In this document: in pieces, positions 30,406 to 38,874 of the stretch
Layout of the letters: each line of letters begins with the position of its first letter
How positions within the stretch are numbered: the first letter of the stretch is position 1
Source of the DNA: Vibrio sp. 16
GTDB taxonomy: Bacteria > Pseudomonadota > Gammaproteobacteria > Enterobacterales > Vibrionaceae
Reading direction: 5' to 3'
NCBI RefSeq assembly: GCF_963681195.1
Contig: NZ_OY808997.1
Span: 1,860,001-1,924,000, forward strand
Length of the DNA stretch: 64,000 bases
Program-made: the position numbers and the translations under genes
The notes under the pieces: generated by a model
The model's input: the letters and a program-made list of their open reading frames with translations, nothing else
The model's database searches: none
Told to the model about the DNA's origin: nothing

Positions 30406-31143
30406 TTAGTGCACATCACGCCAATACTCTTTCTTAAGTAGAACCACAACGATGGTGAAGATGACCAAGAAGCCCATTACCCACCAGCCTAAAGCGTGAC
30501 GCTCTAGTTTCACAGGGTCACCAGAATACTCAAGGAAGTTAACGAGGTCGCGAACTGCATTGTCGTATTCTTCATCGTTTAGTTCACCTGTGCCATCGCT
30601 TTCGATGCCAACAACTTTTGTCACTTTTTCGCCATCAACCACGTGTGTTTCATACACTGGCGTCGGAATACCTTGTAGCTCTTCCAATACGTGTGGCATA
30701 CCAACGCTAGGGAAAACAACGTTGTTCACACCAAACGGACGGCTTGGGTCCGCATAAAATGAACGAAGGTACGTGTATAGCCAGTCAGTACCACGAACAC
30801 GGGCTACTAGCGTTAGATCTGGTGGTGGAGCACCAAACCATTTCGCCGCTGAATCCTGTGGAATTGAGTTAACCATCAAATCACCTACTTTCGCTTCAGG
30901 ATCGAAGATTAGGTTATCTTTTAGAAGCTCAACAGGGATACCGATATCACGAGCCACACGCTCATAGCGCTGATACTGGGCAGAGTGACAACCAAAACAA
31001 TAGTTCATAAACAGTTTGGCACCGTTTTGAAGCGAAGCTTGGTCACTCAAGTCATTGTTTGCTTTGTCGAGTGGTACGTTCGCACCCGCTGCCATCGCCA
31101 GAGACGGCAGCATTGCAAATAAAATTACAATCCATTTTTTCAT
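30406..31143 (-). CDS. petC: Cytochrome c1, ubiquinol-cytochrome c reductase
   Basis: This subunit of the bc1 complex passes electrons from the Rieske protein to soluble cytochrome c. A Sec signal peptide (about residues 1-18, ending AMA) precedes the mature part. The haem site CFGCH is at residues 49-53, and a C-terminal membrane anchor (about 220-238, WWVMGFLVIFTIVVVLL) holds it in the inner membrane. Length is 245 residues. The start overlaps the petB stop by 4 bases. E. coli lacks a bc1 complex, so this marks a cytochrome c-based respiratory branch. Confidence 0.96.
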   Translation of the reverse strand: MKKWIVILFAMLPSLAMAAGANVPLDKANNDLSDQASLQNGAKLFMNYCFGCHSAQYQRYERVARDIGIPVELLKDNLIFDPEAKVGDLMVNSIPQDSAAKWFGAPPPDLTLVARVRGTDWLYTYLRSFYADPSRPFGVNNVVFPSVGMPHVLEELQGIPTPVYETHVVDGEKVTKVVGIESDGTGELNDEEYDNAVRDLVNFLEYSGDPVKLERHALGWWVMGFLVIFTIVVVLLKKEYWRDVH

Positions 31144-32405
31144 TTGAATGTCACCCTTTCTGGTAGAGGCTTAGTCGCTTCGTTCTTACTGTAGAAGAAC
31201 AGCAATACGAAGAACATGAAGTAAGCTAAGCTGAAGATCTGAGCTAATAGCGTGTATGTTGGTGTTGCTGGAAGCGCACCAAGAATACCCAACGCGATAA
31301 AGCTGATCGTGAACTGGATGATATTGAATAAATGGAACTTACTGCGGTAGCGGTAAGAACGAACGCGACAGCGATCTAACCAAGGCAGAACAAACAGAAC
31401 CGCAATCGACGCACCCATAGCGATAACACCGAGTAGTTTATCTGGAACGGCACGCAGAATCGCGTAGAACGGTGTGAAGTACCATACTGGAGCAATGTGC
31501 TCTGGTGTTTTCAGTGGGTTTGCTGCTTCAAAGTTAGGTGGCTCAAGGAAGTATCCACCCATTTCAGGGTTGAAGAACAACACGTAACAGAACAAGAACA
31601 AGAAACCAGCCACACCAATCAGGTCTTTCACCGTACCGTAAGGATGGAAAGGCACTGAATCAATGATGTCATACTTCTTAGAGTAGTAATCGTGGAACTT
31701 GAACTGCGTCTTGTAGTCATCGCCCATCGTGCCTTTTGGCAGTTTGGTTTCAATACCGTCTGGGTTATTTGAACCCACTTCGTGTAGTGCGAGTACGTGT
31801 AGAACGATAAGCAGCAGAAGTACGATTGGTAGCGCGATAACGTGAAGAGCGAAGAAACGGTTTAGTGTCGCACCAGAGATTACGTAGTCACCACGAATCC
31901 ATAGTGTTAGATCATCACCAATAACAGGAATTGCACCGAATAGTGAAATGATTACCTGAGCACCCCAGTAAGACATCTGTCCCCAAGGTAGTAGGTAGCC
32001 CATGAATGCTTCTGCCATCAACACAAGGAAGATAAGCATGCCGAAGATCCATAGTAGCTCACGTGGCTTCTGGTATGAGCCGTAGATTAAGCCACGGAAC
32101 ATATGCAGGTATACAACAACAAAGAAGGCAGACGCGCCCGTTGAGTGCATGTAACGCAGTAGCCAACCATACTCAACATCACGCATGATGTATTCAATTG
32201 ACGCAAAAGCGCCATCACCAGATGGAACGTAGTTCATGGTTAGCCAAATACCCGTTAGGATTTGGTTAACCAAAACAAGCATTGCCAGTGAGCCGAATAA
32301 ATACCAAAAGTTGAAGTTCTTTGGCATTGGGTACTCAGAAAGGTGCTTTTTGTACGCATTCATTGCGGGTATGCGTTTTTCTACCCAATCAAGTAGAGCT
32401 TGCAT
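31140..32405 (-). CDS. petB: Cytochrome b, ubiquinol-cytochrome c reductase
   Basis: The 421 residues contain eight or more membrane segments of the bacterial/mitochondrial cytochrome b type. Haem-ligand histidines lie in YMHSTGASAFFVVVYLHMFRG and FALHVIALPIVLLLLIVLH. The PEWY-like quinol-oxidation loop appears as PVWYFTPFYAILRAVPDKLLG, so PVWY replaces the usual PEWY. The gene overlaps petA by one base and petC by four. It is a full-length cytochrome b, not split into b6 and subunit IV as in photosynthetic organisms. Confidence 0.96.
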   Translation of the reverse strand: MQALLDWVEKRIPAMNAYKKHLSEYPMPKNFNFWYLFGSLAMLVLVNQILTGIWLTMNYVPSGDGAFASIEYIMRDVEYGWLLRYMHSTGASAFFVVVYLHMFRGLIYGSYQKPRELLWIFGMLIFLVLMAEAFMGYLLPWGQMSYWGAQVIISLFGAIPVIGDDLTLWIRGDYVISGATLNRFFALHVIALPIVLLLLIVLHVLALHEVGSNNPDGIETKLPKGTMGDDYKTQFKFHDYYSKKYDIIDSVPFHPYGTVKDLIGVAGFLFLFCYVLFFNPEMGGYFLEPPNFEAANPLKTPEHIAPVWYFTPFYAILRAVPDKLLGVIAMGASIAVLFVLPWLDRCRVRSYRYRSKFHLFNIIQFTISFIALGILGALPATPTYTLLAQIFSLAYFMFFVLLFFYSKNEATKPLPERVTFK

Positions 32406-32998
32406 TATGCCTCCCCTCCTTCGTCAACACCAATTAGAATCTTGGTATCGCTCAGGTACATGTGTTTAGGTACAACTAGGTTCAACGGCGCAGGAACGCC
32501 TTGGAATACACGACCAGCCATATCAAACTTAGAGCCATGACATGGACAGAAGAAACCTGATTTCACACCCTGAACTTGTTCGCTAAAACTGTCAGGCAAA
32601 TAAGTCGGTGAACAACCAAGGTGTGTACAGATACCAACAGCAACGAAATACTCAGGCTTAATTGAGCGGTAAGCGTTTTGAGCATAAGTCGGTTGTTGTT
32701 CTTCACCAGATGAAGGGTCACGGAGTTGACCATCCAATTCTTTAAGCGTGTCTACGACAGATTGTGCACGACGGACAACCCAAACAGGTTTACCACGCCA
32801 TTCAACACGTACCATCTGCCCTTCCTCGAGTTTACCAATATCAACTTCGACAGGGGCACCCGCAGCTTTTGCTTTTTCACTTGGGTTCCAAGATTTAATA
32901 AAAGGAACGGCGACAGCAGCGGCTCCTAAACCACCAACAACAGCTGTTGTAGCAGTTAGAAAACGTCTGCGACCGTTATTTAAAGGCGCATTGCTCAT
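32405..32998 (-). CDS. petA: Rieske iron-sulfur subunit, ubiquinol-cytochrome c reductase
   Basis: This subunit carries the 2Fe-2S cluster that takes the first electron from ubiquinol. The two cluster-binding boxes are CTHLGC (residues 124-129) and CPCHG (151-155). The N-terminus has a twin-arginine motif in GRRRFLTA followed by a hydrophobic segment (about 17-34), which fits Tat-dependent insertion with retention as a membrane anchor. Length is 197 residues. It is first in petABC, behind a predicted promoter at 33097-33125. Confidence 0.97.
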   Translation of the reverse strand: MSNAPLNNGRRRFLTATTAVVGGLGAAAVAVPFIKSWNPSEKAKAAGAPVEVDIGKLEEGQMVRVEWRGKPVWVVRRAQSVVDTLKELDGQLRDPSSGEEQQPTYAQNAYRSIKPEYFVAVGICTHLGCSPTYLPDSFSEQVQGVKSGFFCPCHGSKFDMAGRVFQGVPAPLNLVVPKHMYLSDTKILIGVDEGGEA

Positions 32999-33096
32999 CC
33001 AAACATTCTCCCATTTGCTCCTTGTGGACTATTGTTATTCCGCTTAAAGAGCATGGCTAACAAAATACGAATTTAGTTGTATTTATTTGATGGCAA

Positions 33097-33125
33097 ATGA
33101 TAAATAAAACCCTACTTTTTGACAA
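33097..33125 (-). promoter_or_regulatory. Predicted promoter of petABC
   Basis: Minus-strand TTGTCA (33120-33125), a 17-bp spacer and TATCAT (33097-33102), roughly 100 bases upstream of petA. The rest of the 333-base gap between petA and rpsI holds the rpsI terminator and otherwise nothing I can assign. Confidence 0.7.
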
Positions 33126-33245
33126 GATAAAGCTACCTTTTTGTAACATTTGTGAGGCGAATCGCCAGTGAGGTCACAAAAGGGACATAACTAAAACAAA
33201 ACTTAGGAAAAGCGAGAGGTTAGAAGGGATTTTTTTTTGCGTAGA

Positions 33246-33276
33246 AAAACAAAAAGCTCGGCATAGAGCCGAGCTT
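33246..33276 (-). terminator. Rho-independent terminator after rpsI
   Basis: On the minus strand AAGCTCGGC and GCCGAGCTT form a 9-bp stem with a 5-nt loop, followed by TTTGTTTTT. Confidence 0.88.
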
Positions 33277-33331
33277 TGAACCACAATTCCAGTAATAAAA
33301 CTGGAGCGGTAAATTTCCTGTAAAGAGGAAA

Positions 33332-33724
33332 TTAACGCTTAGAGAACTGTGGACGACGACGTGCTTTACGTAGACCAACTTTCTTACGTTCAACGCAACG
33401 AGCGTCACGAGTAACGTAACCAGCTGCACGTAGAGTAGGACGTAGAGACTCATCGTATTCCATTAGAGCGCGAGTGATACCGTGACGGATAGCACCTGCT
33501 TGACCTGAAATACCGCCACCTTTAACAGTAACGTATAGGTCTAGTTTCTCAGTTAGTTCAACTAGCTCTAGAGGTTGTTTAACAACCATGCGAGAAGTTG
33601 GACGACCGAAGTACTCATCAAGGCTACGCTTGTTGATTACGATGTTGCCGCTGCCTGGTTTAATGAAAACACGTGCAGCTGAGCTTTTGCGACGGCCAGT
33701 GCCGTAGTATTGATTCTCTGCCAT
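33332..33724 (-). CDS. rpsI: 30S ribosomal protein S9
   Basis: S9 is 130 residues, the same as E. coli. It begins [18 protein letters not shown] and ends in the basic tail RRRPQFSKR, whose last residues reach the P-site tRNA anticodon. It is the second gene of the rplM-rpsI operon, 15 bases after rplM, and is followed by a strong terminator. Confidence 0.99.
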   Translation of the reverse strand: MAENQYYGTGRRKSSAARVFIKPGSGNIVINKRSLDEYFGRPTSRMVVKQPLELVELTEKLDLYVTVKGGGISGQAGAIRHGITRALMEYDESLRPTLRAAGYVTRDARCVERKKVGLRKARRRPQFSKR

Positions 33725-33739
33725 TTTCGAAATCCCCGA

Positions 33740-34168
33740 TTAGATGTCTAGTACTTGTGGTTGTTGAGCAACATGGTTGTGCTCAGCGCCAGCGTAAACT
33801 TTCAGCTTACGGTACATAGCACGGCCTAGAGGACCACGTGGTAGCATACCTTTAACTGCTAGCTCAAGAGCCATCTCAGGCTTACGATCAATTAGCTTCT
33901 CGAAGCTGATTGACTTAAGACCACCTGGGAATTCAGAGTGACGGTAGTAAATCTTACCTTTAGCTTTGTTACCAGTTACAGTAACTTTCTCCGCGTTAAC
34001 AACGATGATGTAATCACCAGTGTCACAGTGTGGAGTGTATTCAGCTTTGTGTTTGCCACGTAGGCGAGATGCAATTTCACTTGCTAGACGGCCAAGAGTT
34101 TTACCTTCAGCGTCTACAACGTACCAGTCGCGTTTTACAGTTTCTGGTTTAGCAACGAAAGTTTTCAT
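33740..34168 (-). CDS. rplM: 50S ribosomal protein L13
   Basis: L13 is 142 residues, equal to E. coli, beginning [20 protein letters not shown] and containing [29 protein letters not shown] central sequence. It is an early-assembly protein of the large subunit. In E. coli, L13 represses its own operon by acting on the rplM leader. Here a leader of roughly 155 nt contains two small hairpins, compatible with similar control, though that is inference. Confidence 0.99.
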   Translation of the reverse strand: MKTFVAKPETVKRDWYVVDAEGKTLGRLASEIASRLRGKHKAEYTPHCDTGDYIIVVNAEKVTVTGNKAKGKIYYRHSEFPGGLKSISFEKLIDRKPEMALELAVKGMLPRGPLGRAMYRKLKVYAGAEHNHVAQQPQVLDI

Positions 34169-34330
34169 GCTAATAATAACCCGTTAATTATTTAAATTTA
34201 CACTTAAAGGAGCCAAAAGCTCCCACTGACTAAGAGTCCAGTCAACACCCCTTCGAGTGGTTGGCACTCTCGACCCGTTATGTCGAAATACCTTCGATAA
34301 TCAAGGTCTGCAGTAACGGTGGGTCGCAGG

Positions 34331-34359
34331 ATTATAGAGAAGTCAGTAGAAAAAATCAC
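34331..34359 (-). promoter_or_regulatory. Predicted promoter of rplM-rpsI
   Basis: A perfect -10 TATAAT (34331-34336, minus strand) is followed by a GC-rich discriminator (CCTGCGACCC), typical of ribosomal protein promoters. The -35 (GTGATT at 17 bp) is weak. Confidence 0.6.
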
Positions 34360-34415
34360 CTTTTTTTGAGGAAAAAATCGATTTTTTTTCAAACCGCTAC
34401 TATTTCATCAAAGCG

Positions 34416-35519
34416 TTATGCTAAATGCTCTCTCGCCAAGTAGTCATGGCTCTGCATTTCGATCAAACGAGACTGGCAGCGCTTGAATTCAAACTCGAGT
34501 TGTCCACTGGTATATAGCTCTTCTAAAGCAACCTCCGCGGAGATAATCAGCTTTACGTTACGCTCGTAAAACTCATCGACCAAGGCAATAAAGCGACGAG
34601 CTGCATCGTCAATGGTTCTGTCCATCTGTTTTACATCCGCTAGCAGCACAGTGTGATAGATCCGAGACAGTTCAATATAGTCATTTTGGCTACGCGCTGT
34701 CTGACACAGTTGCCCAAACGTTGCATGTAATACGCCCTCAGAAGTCTCAACCACATCAATCTGGCGATGATTAATGTCAATCACTCGCTCTCCTTTTCGC
34801 GCTTCACCGACAAGCTGCTCAAAATAGCGGTGTAGATTTTTGTTCGCTTGTTCATCCAACGGATAATGGTAGATTTCCGCTTGCTCTAACGTACGTAATC
34901 GATAGTCAATACCACTATCGACATTAAGCACAATGCAATTTTCTTCTATTAGTTTTATTGCAGGGAGGAATCGAGCCCTTTGCAACCCATTGCGGTACAA
35001 GTCATGCGGCGGAATGTTCGATGTCGCCACCAATACGACTCCCCGAGCAAACAGGGCTTGAAATAAAGTGCCCAAGATCATCGCATCGGTTATATCAGAA
35101 ACAAAGAACTCGTCGAAACAGATAATTTCCGCTTCGGCTTTAAAAGTATCCGCCACTAACTCGAGGGGATCGTTGACATCGCCCAATGCATTGAGCTCAT
35201 CATGAACCCGATACATAAAGCGATGAAAGTGCACTCGCATTTTTTTCTCTGATGGCAAAGCATCGAAGAAGGTATCCATTAAGTAGGTTTTCCCACGACC
35301 AACTCCCCCCCAAAAATAGAGTCCTTTTGGTGCGGTCGGTGGCTCAGGTTTCTTTGCAAACCAGCTTTTCCACCCAGTCACCTTCTCAACAGGCGTATTC
35401 ACATATTGAACGAATTGATGGTAAAGCGTATCTAAGGCGGTTACGGCTTGCAGCTGAGCGTCATCTTGCTGAAAACCATGCTCTTTTATGTCTTTTTTAT
35501 AGCTATCTAAGGGCGTCAT
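34416..35519 (-). CDS. zapE: Cell division ATPase ZapE (AFG1 family)
   Basis: ZapE is an AAA-like ATPase found at the Z ring late in division under low oxygen or heat; its mitochondrial relative is AFG1/LACE1. The Walker A motif GGVGRGKT is at residues 71-78, Walker B-like ICFDEFFVSDI near 130, and VLVATSNIPPHDLYRNGLQR follows as in the family. Length is 367 residues (E. coli 375). Divergent from zapG, as yhcM and yhcB are in E. coli. Confidence 0.95.
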   Translation of the reverse strand: MTPLDSYKKDIKEHGFQQDDAQLQAVTALDTLYHQFVQYVNTPVEKVTGWKSWFAKKPEPPTAPKGLYFWGGVGRGKTYLMDTFFDALPSEKKMRVHFHRFMYRVHDELNALGDVNDPLELVADTFKAEAEIICFDEFFVSDITDAMILGTLFQALFARGVVLVATSNIPPHDLYRNGLQRARFLPAIKLIEENCIVLNVDSGIDYRLRTLEQAEIYHYPLDEQANKNLHRYFEQLVGEARKGERVIDINHRQIDVVETSEGVLHATFGQLCQTARSQNDYIELSRIYHTVLLADVKQMDRTIDDAARRFIALVDEFYERNVKLIISAEVALEELYTSGQLEFEFKRCQSRLIEMQSHDYLAREHLA

Positions 35520-35671
35520 GACTTCAAGGACCTACAGAAGAAGAGTGGAAACTGCTATGTAGAGCACATGCATTTTTCTTTATTGGCTGAAGTTCTCATA
35601 GTACCATGTCGACTGAACATGTGTAACTAAGTAGTAATAAACATGTTAAATAACAACAATAAGGAGCTAAT

Positions 35672-36127
35672 ATGCCTTGGATTTACGCCCTAGTTGGTTT
35701 GCTTGTTGGAACTCTGTTAGGTGTCATCGTTTCTCGTCTAACGACACCAGGATACAAGAAACAAAAAAGCACCCAAAAAGAATTAGAAACCGCAAAATTT
35801 GAGTTGGAACAACAAAAGCAAGATCTGGCTGACCACTTTGCACAAACAGCCGATATGTTGGACTCACTGGGTAAAGAGTACACAAAACTCTACCAACACA
35901 TGACGAAGACTTCATCTGAGCTACTTCCTAATATTCCAGTTCAAGACAACCCGTTTAATAAAAAGGTTGCCGAACAATCTAAGCCTGAGTTAGTCGTTAA
36001 CGAAGAGACTGACGAAAGCCCGAATGAAGCCCCGAAAGATTACGCCTCAGGTGCAACAGGTCTATTGAAAGAAGAGAAGAAAGAAATTCTCGACTCTGAA
36101 CAAGTCGTGACAGCTAAAGCGTCTTAA
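35672..36127 (+). CDS. zapG: Z-ring associated protein ZapG (YhcB, DUF1043)
   Basis: The 151 residues start with one membrane segment (about 3-21, WIYALVGLLVGTLLGVIVS) followed by a coiled coil (about 28-90) and a disordered acidic tail. This is the DUF1043/YhcB family, linked in E. coli to division and to balanced envelope synthesis. Length is 132 in E. coli; the extra is in the tail. A good ribosome binding site (AAGGAG) precedes the ATG. Its position between zapE and degQ is conserved. Confidence 0.93.
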   Translation: MPWIYALVGLLVGTLLGVIVSRLTTPGYKKQKSTQKELETAKFELEQQKQDLADHFAQTADMLDSLGKEYTKLYQHMTKTSSELLPNIPVQDNPFNKKVAEQSKPELVVNEETDESPNEAPKDYASGATGLLKEEKKEILDSEQVVTAKAS

Positions 36128-36248
36128 GGCAGAAAATTTGCTGAACTTTGCATAGGTTTTTGAGTCATAACTCTCACAAGCGCCACTTGATCTTATATTT
36201 TTCAGTCAAATATAAGAGTTAAGGCCTTAACTAAATAGGAGTTATCAG

Positions 36249-37616
36249 ATGAAAAAACCTTTGCTTGCATTAACCGTCCTATCATTAAGCTTAAGTTCAA
36301 TCATCACCCCAATGCCCGCAACGGCGGCATTGCCTCTATCTGTTAACGGTGAGCAGCTCCCTAGTCTGGCTCCCATGCTCGAAAAAGTGACCCCAGCCGT
36401 CGTTAGTATTTCTGTCGAAGGCACACAAGTATCAAGACAACATATCCCTGAGCAATTCCGCTTCTTCTTCGGTCCTGACTTTCCAACCGAACAATTGCAA
36501 GAGCGCCCATTCCGCGGTTTAGGTTCCGGCGTCATAATCAATGCAGACAAAGGTTACATTGTGACCAACTACCACGTCATTAATGGCGCCGAAAAAATCC
36601 GCGTCAAACTGCATGATGGCCGAGAGTACGATGCCGAGCTTGTTGGTGGCGATCAAATGTCTGACGTTGCACTACTCAAGTTAGAGAAGGCTAAAAACTT
36701 AACGGAAGTTAAGATTGCAGATTCAGATAAGCTACGAGTCGGCGACTTTACTGTTGCGATTGGTAACCCGTTTGGCTTAGGTCAGACCGTCACTTCAGGG
36801 ATTGTTTCTGCGTTGGGACGCAGTGGCCTTAATCTTGAAAACTTCGAGAACTTCATTCAAACCGATGCCGCGATCAACAGCGGTAACTCGGGTGGCGCAT
36901 TGGTTAACTTAAACGGTGAATTGATTGGTATTAATACCGCTATCTTGGGGCCCAATGGCGGGAATGTCGGAATCGGCTTTGCCATCCCATCCAATATGAT
37001 GACCAATTTGACAGACCAAATCCTCGAGTTTGGGGAAGTCAAACGCGGCATGCTAGGAGTGCAAGGTGGAGAAATCACCTCTGAACTCGCAGAAGCGCTT
37101 GGGTATGAGTCAAGTAAGGGCGCGTTTGTCAGCCAAGTGGTTGCGGATAGCGCCGCTGACAAAGCAGGCCTTGAAGCAGGTGATGTTATCGTCTCCATTA
37201 ATGGTAAATCCATTACTTCGTTCAGTGAACTGCGCGCGAAGGTAGCGACGTTGGGTGCGGGCAAAACCATCGAACTTGGTGTCATTCGCGACGGCAAAGA
37301 GAAGACGTTTGAAGTAACCCTTGGTGAAATGCAAAACGCAAAAGCGCCAGCAGAGAAACTTCATGAAGGCTTATCGGGCGCCCAACTGTCCAACACCAAT
37401 GCAAGTGATGCGGTGCAAGGGGTGAAAGTGACTGCGGTCGAGAAAGGCTCAAGCGCAGACGCATACAAACTCGAAGAAGGTGACATCATCATCGGCGTTA
37501 ACCGTAAGCGTGTGAAAAACTTAGCTCAGTTCCGTAAAATCGTAGAGAAGCAACCTGGCGTGCTAGCGCTTAACATTCAGCGTGGCGACCGTACGCTCTA
37601 TTTGGTCATTCGATAG
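36249..37616 (+). CDS. degQ: Periplasmic serine endoprotease DegQ (HtrA family)
   Basis: This is an HtrA protease and chaperone for misfolded periplasmic proteins. A Sec signal peptide (about residues 1-27, ATAA) is followed by a trypsin-like domain with catalytic His109 (TNYHV), Asp139 (MSDVALL) and Ser214 (SGNSGGALV), then two PDZ domains (about 260-350 and 365-455). Length is 455 residues, as in E. coli DegQ. The two PDZ domains distinguish it from DegS, encoded just downstream. DegP is the close alternative, but the DegQ length and degQ-degS pairing favour DegQ. Confidence 0.94.
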   Translation: MKKPLLALTVLSLSLSSIITPMPATAALPLSVNGEQLPSLAPMLEKVTPAVVSISVEGTQVSRQHIPEQFRFFFGPDFPTEQLQERPFRGLGSGVIINADKGYIVTNYHVINGAEKIRVKLHDGREYDAELVGGDQMSDVALLKLEKAKNLTEVKIADSDKLRVGDFTVAIGNPFGLGQTVTSGIVSALGRSGLNLENFENFIQTDAAINSGNSGGALVNLNGELIGINTAILGPNGGNVGIGFAIPSNMMTNLTDQILEFGEVKRGMLGVQGGEITSELAEALGYESSKGAFVSQVVADSAADKAGLEAGDVIVSINGKSITSFSELRAKVATLGAGKTIELGVIRDGKEKTFEVTLGEMQNAKAPAEKLHEGLSGAQLSNTNASDAVQGVKVTAVEKGSSADAYKLEEGDIIIGVNRKRVKNLAQFRKIVEKQPGVLALNIQRGDRTLYLVIR

Positions 37617-37665
37617 CGCCACTTTACTGATGATAAGTTCATCATAAAAACGCGAACTCAGCCTG

Positions 37666-37699
37666 AAAGGACAGTGGGAAATTCCGCTGTCCTTTTATT
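37666..37699 (+). terminator. Rho-independent terminator between degQ and degS
   Basis: AGGACAG (37668-37674) pairs with CTGTCCT (37687-37693), extended inward by GG/CC pairs, followed by TTTATTATT. It implies that degS has its own promoter. Confidence 0.75.
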
Positions 37700-37761
37700 A
37701 TTGACTCATCTAGTGCTATTCTTCAGCAACTTATCTCTACCAAACGCTAGACGAGGACAGT

Positions 37762-38823
37762 ATGCTGCAATTTATATTGCGTTCCGTAGGCTTAGGGCTT
37801 GCCACTGCAGCGCTATTGCTGCTCGCGTTGCCTTCACTACGAAGCAATATCCTTCCACATACTCCATTAGATCAGGAAAAAGATAGCGGCCAGCTACAAA
37901 TCTCGTTCAACCAAGCGGTCCGTAACGCAGCACCCGCCGTGGTGAACATCTATAGCCGTAAATACACCGAGGCTGACCGTTCAAAGCTACTCACACAAGG
38001 TCTTGGTTCTGGAGTGATTGTCAGCGAAAAAGGCTACATCATCACAAATTACCACGTCGTAGCCCAAGCTGATCAAATCATTGTCGCCTTACAAGACGGT
38101 CGAGTCGCCGCAGCACAGCTAGTGGGTAAAGATCGCCGTACCGATATCGCAATACTTCGTGTAGAAGGCTCCAATCTTCCGGTGATTCCATTAAACCCAA
38201 ACTACACGCCTAAAGTGGGCGATGTTGTCTTAGCGATCGGTAACCCATATAACCTTGGTCAAACAACGACGTTCGGCATTATTTCCGCAACGGGGCGCTC
38301 GTCAATCAGTGCTGACGGGCGACAAGCGTTTATTCAAACCGACGCCGCCATCAACGAAGGCAACTCAGGCGGTGCTCTTGTTAACACCCGCGGAGAACTC
38401 GTTGGAATCAACACCGCTTCGTTCCAACAAGCGACAGAGCTAGAGACCTATGGGATTTCATTCGCAATTCCATTTACCCTTGCCGACAAAATCATGCAGA
38501 AGATCATCGCAGATGGACGGGTCATTCGTGGCTACATTGGTATTGATGGTCAAGACATCAATTCCGTCACATCAAGATTGCTCGGCAATGAGCATCTAGG
38601 TGGTATTGTTGTCTTAGGGGTTGATCCCAATGGCCCTGGGGCAGCAGCAGGGTTTGAAGCACAAGACATTATTTTGAAGATCGACGACAAGAAAATTAAT
38701 GGCCGTCAAAGCGTACTTGACATCGTGACCGAGCTAAGACCCGGCACTGTGGTTGATGTGCTTATTCTCAGAAAAGGCGAAGAGAAAACGCTTCAAGTTA
38801 CCATAGCAGAAGACACTCGCTAA
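37762..38823 (+). CDS. degS: Site-1 protease DegS of the sigma-E response
   Basis: DegS is anchored in the inner membrane and cuts RseA when misfolded outer-membrane protein C-termini bind its PDZ domain, starting release of sigma-E. An N-terminal membrane segment (about residues 7-25) precedes the protease domain with His98, Asp128 and Ser202 (EGNSGGALV), and a single PDZ domain follows (about 260-350). Length is 353 residues (E. coli 355). The single PDZ and uncleaved anchor separate it from DegQ. Confidence 0.96.
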   Translation: MLQFILRSVGLGLATAALLLLALPSLRSNILPHTPLDQEKDSGQLQISFNQAVRNAAPAVVNIYSRKYTEADRSKLLTQGLGSGVIVSEKGYIITNYHVVAQADQIIVALQDGRVAAAQLVGKDRRTDIAILRVEGSNLPVIPLNPNYTPKVGDVVLAIGNPYNLGQTTTFGIISATGRSSISADGRQAFIQTDAAINEGNSGGALVNTRGELVGINTASFQQATELETYGISFAIPFTLADKIMQKIIADGRVIRGYIGIDGQDINSVTSRLLGNEHLGGIVVLGVDPNGPGAAAGFEAQDIILKIDDKKINGRQSVLDIVTELRPGTVVDVLILRKGEEKTLQVTIAEDTR

Positions 38824-38842
38824 TTATCTCTGCACTGAAATT

Positions 38843-38873
38843 AAAAATCCCATGCCTTGGCATGGGATTTTTT
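38843..38873. terminator. Bidirectional terminator between degS and parC
   Basis: AAAAATCCCATGCC and GGCATGGGATTTTT form a 14-bp perfect inverted repeat around TT. It serves degS from the left and parC from the right; the parC stop lies at its edge. Confidence 0.88.
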
Positions 38874-38874
38874 G

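Noticed and set aside
34361..34400. A/T homopolymer inverted repeat near the zapE end as terminator
   Set aside because: AAAAAATCGATTTTTT is a palindrome but AT-only in its arms; such stems are too weak to call a terminator, and its position upstream of the rplM promoter could as well be an UP-like element.
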